Part shown: positions 55,801 to 64,000 of the stretch, piece by piece
How positions within the stretch are numbered: the first letter of the stretch is position 1
Layout: each line of letters opens with the position of its first letter
Assembly (NCBI GenBank): GCA_023525975.1
Contig: JAKNSE010000037.1
Span: 7,546,501 to 7,610,500 of the forward strand
Length of the DNA stretch: 64,000 nt
Reading direction: 5' to 3'
From: Smallanthus sonchifolius
Taxonomy: Eukaryota; Streptophyta; Magnoliopsida; Asterales; Asteraceae
Notes under the pieces: model-generated
The model's input: only the letters and a program-made list of their open reading frames with translations
Told to the model about the DNA's origin: nothing
Databases searched by the model: none
Translations under genes and position numbers: made by a program

Positions 55801-55827
55801 GCTCCGTCGATTTTATAATAAAAATAC

Positions 55828-57080
55828 GAGTAAATTACAGATATCGTCCTTTATGTTTATACCCTTTTTCAGATAGTGTCCTTTAACCCAAAAATTATCA
55901 GAGATCGTCCTTTATGTTTATAAATTTTACACGTTACGTCCTTTGCCCCTAATCCAGTTAAATTTCTCAGTTAAGTTTGAACATATTTGTTAAAGGTAAG
56001 GGCATTTTAGTCTTTTCACATATAGAGGTTAATAGTGTAATTTACTTAAACTAATATAGGGACTATATTTGTAATTTGACCAGCTTCTTCCCTACCCTGG
56101 AGATGGGATCAAGCACCTGCACATATGAGAAAGGGGGTTAGGGTTTGAAACCCTCACCGTTGCCATCTCTAGCATTCATTCCCCCTGCCACCACCAGCCA
56201 CCTCGTACGACCACCGCCACTTGCAAAATCATCATCTTCCACCGTCACCTACAAAATCGTAACCACCCACCACAACCATCACCATCGCTCACCCCCTTCC
56301 CATCATTATCCAACCATCACCGATCCACCACCACCATTATCATTGATTACCATCATTACCCTCATTCGAAGCCATAACAAGAGGAGAAAGGGTGTTAGGG
56401 TTTGAAACCCTCATCGTCAAACTAACCAATAAACCCACTCCGATATCTCGCCTCTCTCCGAGATGAACGACGGTGCCCGTTACCCTCTTTTCTTGTCAGT
56501 GGTGTTCAACGATCTGGTTAGTGTAGTGTTCATCGCAGCCTTGATTTGTAGAGAGAGGTGTCGATTTGATGGGATGGGATATGTGATGCGTGGATGAACA
56601 AGGAGAATGTATTAGGCGGTGGTTATTGTAGGTGATGGGGAGGTGGTGTTTGCCGGAGATGGAACGATGGTGTTGGCGGATGATGATGCGGTGGTTTGGT
56701 GACAGAGGTGCTTGGTAGAAAGAGAGTGAGAGATAGAAGATATGAAGAAAGAGTGTATATGTGTGTGTGTTTCAGGTGGAGAGCAGAGATTAGGGAAGAA
56801 ATGGGGACTGAGAGTATAGTTGGAGTGGTCAAATTACAAATATAGTCCCTATATTAGTTTCAGTAAATTACACAATTAGCCCTTATATGTGAAAAGACTA
56901 AAATGCCCTTACTTTTAACAAAAATGATCAAACTTAACTGAGAAATTTAACTGGGTTAGGGTAAAAGGACGTAACGTGCAAGATTTGTAAACATAAAGGA
57001 TGATCTCTAATAATTTTTGGGTTAAAGTACACTATCTGAAAAATGTTATAAACATAAAGGACAATATTTGTAATTTACTC
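55828..57080. mobile_element. 1.25-kb MULE with long TIRs and perfect 9-bp TSD
   Basis: The outer ends GAGTAAATTACAGATATCGT and ATATTTGTAATTTACTC extend inward about 260 bp as imperfect inverted repeats, each with CCTTTATGTTTATA and GTAAGGGCATTTTAGTC. The perfect 9-bp duplication TAAAAATAC flanks it (55819-55827 and 57081-57089). The centre (56100-56820) has CCACCACCA-rich simple sequence and direct GTTAGGGTTTGAAACCCTCA copies at 56138 and 56394. No transposase was found. Confidence 0.9.
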
Positions 57081-57089
57081 TAAAAATAC

Positions 57090-57968
57090 AAGTAAACATA
57101 GGCAAAAATAAGATCCCATAAAGGTATCTTCACAATTTAAAAAGAACATTATGTTTGAAAAGTTTATAACAATCTATAAAAGTAAAAGCAAAGATTAAGA
57201 TCATAAAAAAATGAAGTTAAAAAGAAAACAAATAAAAGAAGGATGGATTATTAGGATTTTAATAATCACACATTTTACCAATTGGCTAATAATAATCCAA
57301 CTGAGAATATCATTACCACCAGTCCCTACTTTTAAACTATTTTCTTACATTGGACTCTATTTAAAAAAACTTAACACCGTTAGATTTTATATGACGTGGA
57401 CATCTGCAAACCGCCGAAAAGTCGATCTAAGCTAGCAATGGTCTCGTGGTGTGTTTTTAAATTGGCTCTGGTGATATTTGAATAACACGCTATTTTATCT
57501 CACATGCATTGCGAGATTGTATTAGATATTATATATAACACGTTATGTTACAATACATGCATGACAAATGAGAGGAGATTTGAACTCAATTCTTGACACA
57601 TGGTTCAAACATTTTCTCTCCATACTTTTCTTTAAATTTATTATTTTAGACACGATTTAACCATAAATATTTTTCAAAATACATAAATATATGTTGATAA
57701 ATTATGAGTTTGAGAGATTCATTGCCCTAAAAACTTTAATGATTTTCATATTTTTGTTTGTAAATGCAATGCAGGGTCCCATTGAGCATTGTAGTAGGTT
57801 CAAGTGGGAGTACCACTCTATAATTTTGGTTGGATCCAGAAGCTGGTTTATTTCATTTTTGGTACAGGTAGCTCCACCCCTTGTCTTCACCATCAACACC
57901 TTTTAAATGGTGAAAATAATTATTTTTCAGACCAGAAATGACAGATCTAGCTGTACTTTTTACTGTGA
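57090..57968. other. Intergenic, no recognised gene
   Basis: An AT-rich stretch with one short open frame at 57691-57906 that shows no family resemblance. Confidence 0.4.
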
Positions 57969-57981
57969 CTTGATTTGTCAA

Positions 57982-58100
57982 ATTTTTTTTTAAACATCAG
58001 ATTTTTTTTGTTTTTTTTTTATTTTGTCTTTGGCAAGGTTTAAACCCACAACCTCTTGGTTGTGGGACTCCCTTTTACCACTAGACCCCAACCCCCACCC
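57982..58100 (-). mobile_element. SINE with 13-bp TSD
   Basis: The minus strand reads GGGGTCTAGTGGTAAAAGGG (box A) and GTGGGTTTAAACCTTGCC (box B), with a T-run at the plus-strand left side. The exact 13-bp duplication CTTGATTTGTCAA flanks it (57969-57981 and 58101-58113). Confidence 0.85.
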
Positions 58101-58617
58101 CTTGATTTGTCAATTTAATATGATTTAATAAATTCATCGGCCTTAGCGTCATCACTAACGCGGCGTTTTTGAAACTGCCGAAGCGGACGTGAAGAAGAGA
58201 TGAGATATGTGGTCGATGCGAATGAGAGGAGAGATGTCTGTGGCACGATCGTCATCGGACATATTGTGGGGGGGGAGGTGTCCTCTGCGTTTTTTAGGGC
58301 AATTCGGATATGAAGGAGAGACATCTGTTGAACGAACACCATCGGACATAGTGCATTTTTTAGAAACGCACTAAGAGATGTGGGGTGGGGGATAAAAAGA
58401 TTATAACACACGTTATCATCTTTTTGTTAGGGGATTTATTTTTTATTTAATTTTCTTGTATATATAATAAGTAGGGTTTTTTTAAAAAAATAATTCTTAG
58501 TTTTTCTAGGATAAATACATCATAACTTGCAACTTGTAGGATTTAAACCCTAACTTTTTTATTGTGGGGGATACTACTTAATCACCGGAATATCTCCTTG
58601 AGAACATATATAATAAG

Positions 58618-58831
58618 GTTTTTTTAACGATAACACATAAATATTCTAAGATAATTGAGTTTCTCCGGGGCAACACCTAGAACATCCATTGCAGCCTAGC
58701 CACGAAGAAACCCTCAACTGGGTAAACCCCCTGACCTAGCCACAAGCCTTTTTTTGCTGTGGCCCGGATTTGAACCGGCGACCTCCCATTTGAAAGTCAC
58801 CGGGCTATCGCCAGAACAAAGGCCATTTGGT
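58618..58831 (-). mobile_element. SINE, same family as 29093-29308
   Basis: The minus strand has the box B CCGGTTCAAATCCGGGCC and the shared body words GGTCAGGGGGTTTACCCAG and GATGTTCTAGGTGTTGCC, with the tail pointing left. The direct repeat ATATATAATAAG / ATATATAACAAG (11 of 12) flanks it (58606-58617 and 58832-58843). Confidence 0.8.
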
Positions 58832-58933
58832 ATATATAACAAGTAGTTATGATATAATTGTATATAGTGATAGGGAAAAGATCAAATGATAATCAATATT
58901 TATCGTGAAACCTAAGACAACCAATATAATAAA

Positions 58934-59010
58934 CTAGTTTTAACCCCATGTGTTACATGGGGTGAACGTTAACATTATATTGATTACTATCTTAACACCT
59001 CTTTTTATAC
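58934..59010 (-). mobile_element. Helitron 3' end
   Basis: On the minus strand the hairpin CCCCATGTAACACATGGGG is followed by TTAAAACTAG before a T, a standard Helitron 3' end. The matching 5' end was not found, so the extent to the right is unknown. Confidence 0.5.
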
Positions 59011-61676
59011 AAATTTGATATTGTATTGGTAGCTTTTTCATTTTGTTAAATGTTAAAATTATATGGATGATAGTAATCAAAACATCAAAAAAAAAATACA
59101 TGAAAATACATTTTATAAGTGGTGTATTTTTACAATACATTAAATTACACGTCAAATGAAACCTTACAATGATGATTTACAAATTTAAAAATACTTCATT
59201 GTATACAACATTTTACGTGCTATTAATAACTTTTCAATGTTTAACACCTACTAAATACAACAAATAATAAAGTTTCTTTTTCTCAATGACTGAAACCACA
59301 AGATAGTCAAAACCGTTCGAAAAATAGGGCACAAACGGTGTGAACCTGATTGAAGCCAGTATGGGGTCAAAGAAATCGAAGATAATCAAAATTGGTCAAC
59401 GATTTTCTTGCATACATTGTTTCTCTATTTTATTAGTTTCTTGAACTCTATCAGTCTTTTTGTATAAACTTTAACCTTGATGTTGTAACATATTTACAAA
59501 TGCTTAAGTTGTAATTAAATTTACATATAAAAATTAAGTTACTTTTTTTAAATCTCGTATTTTATACGGAAAATCTCGATAAATCTTTAATATTTAATAT
59601 TTAATCTCTAATTTAAAATAAAATAAAATTTAAATTTCAACAATATACCGTCTTTTAAATTCAAAACTTTAAACTCCAAAATTTAAAAATCACAGTCCTT
59701 GATATATCGACACAATTTAAATTTAAAATTCTAAAATTAAGTATGAAATAAATTAAAACTAATAAATTATAATTGAAGCCAAACATATTCTTTTGGAAAA
59801 AAAAATCTCGTCATATAAAAAAAATAAGTTTAAAATATAATACACTTTTAAAAATAAATATTTATAAATTTCCTTATTTTAATTAAAAACTAACTATTAA
59901 AATTTTAAGATCAAAATAAAAAATTTATTTATAAATGTTAAACTTAATTAAAAAACTATTAATTAAATATTAGTAAATATTTTTTAACACATATTTATTT
60001 AAATACAAAAGTAGTCTTTTTTAAATCTCCTATTTTTTAAACATTAAACTTTGATGATAATTTAAAAATAAATTTGAGTCAATGGTAATGATGATAAATT
60101 AATGTGGTAAAATGTTTACTTAAGTAATTTTCTAAAAAAGTTATGCAAAATATGGAAAGATTAAATAGTTGATTTAAATATGGTGTCATTTTTTTTCGAT
60201 ACTCGGGATTATAATAACCCGAAGTCAAAATTTCCTGATCAAGTTGGGTCGGATCTGATCGAATCACATAATAAAAATACAACGTCGTTGAATAAAAAAC
60301 ATAAGGTATCATACCTTTAATCGAGATTCAAGTATAAAATCAACTAAAATTAATAATTCTATAACTCTACAACTTTATAAGGTATCATATCTTTAATCAA
60401 CTAAAACTAATAAATCCTATAACACATAATTCAAGTATAAAATCACATGACTTTAACCAAGTATTCATGTCTTATTTCAATTTTAAAGATTGAAGAAAAT
60501 AACTAATCTTTACTCATGTTTAGTTTAATCGAATAATCGTCCAAGGCTGCCACTGAATATGCATCTGTAAGAAAGTATGAGCCGAGATCAGTAGCATACT
60601 GAAGCTAATTAGTGATCACGAAGAACATGCAAACAACTTCTTTTTTGCTTCCTGCCATCGACCATCGTGAATTCAGAAGAAAGGAGAAGCGATCAACGAT
60701 TAGTTAGAAGTCATAATGTTAGTTTAAGCGACCTTTTTAGTTTAGGTTAAATAACTGACATGAGCCTATAATGGTTATTGCTTTATTGGGTTAAAAATTT
60801 AAAAATAAAACATGGGAAGTCTACTATTAAAAATTAAGTGATTAGGCTTAATTTTTTAAACTATAAGTTTTTTTAATATGTAAAACGTTTAGATAACTTT
60901 TTTCGTTATTAAAAAATACATATAGTTTTTTAATGCGAATGTGGTCAATTTTGTTTATTTATAAAACCTATGGTGTCGAAATTTTCTTATTACATATTAC
61001 ACATGAGACACGAAATTGACTTGTGTCGGGTGAACCCGTTCCCTATTATGTGGCTCCGCCACTAAAAGGCGTGTGTTACTTGGAATCCAGGAGCTCATTG
61101 GTTTAAAATCAGAATTAGGGGTGGGGGGAAAGGGAAGAAGAATGATGGATTAATCCTGATTATTTGGAGTTTGAGTTAAATAAGTAAAGGTTTAAAAGTT
61201 AGTATTTAATTTAATTTAAAGATTTGTTTTCTATTTTGGTCGGTTAGGGTTTCTTGTTTAGCAATGGTTGTATTTTAGTATAAATAGAGGTATTTTAGTA
61301 TAAATAGAGGTATAGTGCTATTGTGTTTTGTGTGGTCTTTTGTTAATAATAAAATGTTTTTTGATCTTGAGATTGGATCACATAAAATAGTGGGTATGCA
61401 AGTGTTTCCCGATCCAGTTCTCCAACAATCGATAGAGAGATAAAGAAAAATAGGATGCAATTATGGATTTAGAGTTTTAGGGTGGGGTGCATTTAAAATA
61501 GTTATGAGAATATAAAATTATATTTTTTATTAATAAGTATTTGCCAATTGTCTAGCGATGTTAGTGAGATTGTCTTTCGAAAAAGTAGTGTTGATTCAAA
61601 TCATACCATAAAAGTGGTGTTGATTCGAATCATGAGAACCTATTTAGTTGGTATTTTATGAGTAAAAAGTCTGTGG
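59011..61676. other. AT-rich intergenic DNA
   Basis: Very AT-rich, with no gene seen. Near 61045-61070, TTATGTGGCTCCGCCACTAAA looks like one end of a hAT element without its partner. A short direct duplication (GGTATTTTAGTATAAATAGA) occurs at 61269-61310. Confidence 0.4.
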
Positions 61677-62225
61677 CAATGTTTTCAGAATCGGACCGGA
61701 CAACGAACCACACGTCTTAGAGGTTCACTGGTAGGACCGGTCGGATCGGTCGGACCGGATTCAAGAACCGGATGACACAATAAATAATATAAATATTCAT
61801 AAAAATATATAGAAAAATATAAAAATTCTAAATACTACATATACAACCATTTAAACAATTTTGAGTCAAGGACGAGGGTTGTAAGTCTGTATGAATTTTA
61901 ATTCTTTTGAATCTTCAATTTTAATTTTGATTAGGGTTTTGGAGGACCTGTGGCAGCGTATAAGTTAAAAGGAAAGAGCCAAATTGAGTTAAAATTATAA
62001 ATAGAAGTAAGTAGGAGGACTATAGGATAAAAAAAGATAAAAAAATTAGTAAATTTTTTTTTTAAAATTAAACTACCCGGTTCGACCACCGGTTCGTGGT
62101 TCGATCGTTGAACCGCTTGAACCACCCGGTTCAACCAGCAAACGATCTCAGAGCATGTAACCGGACCGGTGGAGGTCCCGGTTCCCGGTACGACCGGTCG
62201 ATCCGGTCCGGTTTTAAAAACATTG
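61677..62225. mobile_element. 549-bp hAT MITE with perfect 8-bp TSD
   Basis: Ends CAATGTTTTCAGAATCGGAC and GTCCGGTTTTAAAAACATTG are inverted repeats. The 8-bp duplication GTCTGTGG flanks it exactly (61669-61676 and 62226-62233). The subterminal parts are packed with ACCGGT-type words. It is the reference copy for the CAATGTTTT family seen also at 31169. Confidence 0.85.
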
Positions 62226-62233
62226 GTCTGTGG

Positions 62234-63339
62234 TAAAAACTAAATAAATACTTTAAAAAATATATACATGATACACTTTTAGGTACATATGTTGGATCTC
62301 ATCTTGGGGGTAGGGGACGACCTTTTCTGGCCACCTGTTTCAACACAAACCTTGAAAACATGCATTGGGGGTACATGTTATAGATACAATTGGACTAAAC
62401 AGTCTGAATCTTCACTGCTTCATGTGGGGTCCATCTAGTTCACTCTAAAGTTCTAGACCTGTAGTTGGTGCAAGAGTGTATAAACAGGGGTATATTTGTC
62501 AGTTCACATCAACAGCTTTTATATATTTTTTTCTCTTTTAATTTGAAATCAAATCAAATCTTTTCATGGGGTCTGCCTATTCTGTTCCAAGATTCAAGTT
62601 GTCTCCTAAAATGTTTGCTAACCAAAAGTCTTTGTTTAAGATTATGACATCCATAATCTACATGGGTGCATCTCACTTTATTTTCCATTGCACATGACAT
62701 GTTATATCTTATTGTATCAAAATTTATTATTTATTTTTATTTTGCAAGCTTCATCTTCGGTTTTCTTTTGTGTGGGTTCTTCTCAAAAGTCTGAACTCCA
62801 TCAATTTCAAAGTGTTCATGTTAAATAATCTCACGTCTATCATGTTTGAGATAAATCAAGCTTAATAAAAAAATGAATAGTTTATTTCAGATGATGATTA
62901 GACAAACTGATTCAGTTGCACACAAATGAACTTATATTATACGGTGTTGGGATAGAACACATATCGCTTCTTAAATCCCTATCTTTAGATCCAATATGAC
63001 TACACACAACTTTCTTTTGTGATTCTTGTGTGCCATCTTTGTTTTCTTTATAATATAAAGTGAATTATATGTTTTACTCAATAATTGAAATTAAGTATCT
63101 TTATGAAAAAGTAAATAGCTAAATGATGGTGGGTTTCATAATTGTGGTACTTATCTCTAGCTCTTTATGTTGTTTCTTTTGGCTCACCATGTTTATGAGA
63201 TTTAACCCATTTGGATCCACTTTTCACAAAAGTGAAAGCTATAGTGAACCCACCAAAATTGCCACTCTCAATCCACTTTGAAACTTACATAATGTTACAT
63301 TGATCAAGTGTTTTACCTTTCTAGTTTGTGGTTTTGATG
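62234..63339. other. Intergenic, possible promoter-like sequence, no gene seen
   Basis: This is less repetitive than its surroundings. No exon with family resemblance was recognised. It could flank a gene beyond the right edge, but nothing in the sequence shows it. Confidence 0.3.
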
Positions 63340-64000
63340 AGATGATATTTGGTGTTCGTTTTCATTCTAACTATATATATGAATGCACTATATAACATTA
63401 TATTGTACCTTATGTTGTCAAAAAGTAAGAAAACATATCCGAGTTCTAGTTTTTCGGTTTGGGCTTTTCTTATTTCCCTGGGTTTACTGTGGTGGATCGT
63501 TGCTGATTATTTGAATTTTGTTACAATTTTTTGTTTCAATTTACATGTTCATAAATGTCATTAGGTGGGTTGTGTGAAGGTTGTGGTTGTTACGTTTGGT
63601 GAATGGATTGTGATTAAGAGAGACGCCGACGATGCTAGTGCATAACAAAGAAAGTGATGGCAAAAATGACGTAAAGAAAAACCAAATAATATAAGCGGAT
63701 TAGTATCATCTTTAAACAAAACTTAATAATATAAATAAAAATATGTGTTTAATTTGTGTGAGAACTGCATTGTATGAGTGTACTATGTAATATAACAGTA
63801 TACCTTATGTTATACGATACAACCATACAATATAGATCAGACTACATATCATGCCTTTGTTTTTAGATTTAGATTTTTCCTATATCCTCGAGTTTACTTC
63901 AGTGGATCATAGTTTGGTGTCGATATACATTCACATATTCATAAATGTGGTTGTGGTGATCGGAGGCCGTGGTGGTTGCGGTTGGTGGGTGGATTGTGAT
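63340..64000. repeat. Diverged tandem repeat, about 390-400-bp unit, cut by window end
   Basis: Two copies in the same orientation begin near 63380 and 63775. Paired words are GAATGCACTATATAACATTA with GAGTGTACTATGTAATATAA, TTTACTGTGGTGGATCGTTG with TTTACTTCAGTGGATCATAG, and TTCATAAATGT with TTCATAAATGT. Both end GGTG(A/G)(A/G)TGGATTGTGAT. The second copy runs off the window, so the array may be longer. Confidence 0.7.

Noticed and set aside
57691..57906. 71-codon plus frame as a small gene
   Set aside because: No start context, no homologue recognised, and AT-rich flanks without splice or promoter support.
58115..58411. 98-codon minus frame with two similar halves
   Set aside because: It arises from an imperfect duplication of about 110 bp (GGAGAGATGTCTGTGG / GGAGAGACATCTGTTG); no domain.
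61045..61070. Another complete hAT MITE
   Set aside because: Only one end (GGCTCCGCCACTA) could be found; no partner end or duplication.

Overview
The window is nuclear DNA of a flowering plant. It has intron-split genes, long AT-rich non-coding stretches, and a dense mix of plant transposons: LTR retrotransposons, an L1-type LINE, SINEs, hAT, MULE, Helitron, Tourist and probable CACTA elements, plus an endogenous caulimovirid fragment. Several repeat types look like those of Asteraceae, but that placement is an impression from pattern memory, not something the sequence proves.

Two host genes can be assembled from exons, both on the minus strand. (1) Positions 899-14077 hold a 16-exon gene for a protein of about 1335 residues: a LIN/CERBERUS-type N-terminal region, a U-box, armadillo-like repeats and C-terminal WD40 repeats. 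All exon phases join without an internal stop. In legumes this E3 ligase family is needed for rhizobial infection and for arbuscular mycorrhiza, so an intact copy fits a mycorrhizal host. (2) Positions 20204-30370 hold a two-exon organic cation/carnitine transporter (OCT family, MFS) of about 554 residues. Its single 8.5-kb intron carries a gene-capturing TIR element, a MITE, a 3.8-kb solo LTR and a SINE.

Region by region: 1-14 kb is the LIN-type gene with MITEs and SINEs in its introns. 14.6-16.9 kb is a Tourist-like element split by a hAT element that still encodes a transposase C-terminus. 17-20 kb has a foldback MITE, a small Helitron and a probable CACTA remnant. 20-30 kb is the transporter. 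From 30 kb to the end I find no complete host gene. This part holds a 3.7-kb Helitron with a captured EB1 exon and two nested hAT MITEs (34.9-38.6 kb), a solo LTR (43.4-45.7 kb), an 800-bp foldback element (46.3-47.1 kb), two Helitrons meeting 3' end to 3' end at 49.4 kb, one of them interrupted by a nearly full-length L1-type LINE (49.7-55.3 kb), a MULE with long TIRs (55.8-57.1 kb), SINEs, a hAT MITE (61.7-62.2 kb) and a diverged tandem repeat running off the right edge.

The most notable signals are the complete LIN-type gene, two independent host-gene captures (HIR and EB1), and the well-preserved nested insertions, many with perfect target-site duplications. I found no convincing new multi-gene system. 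Everything was read by eye; no search or folding program was run.
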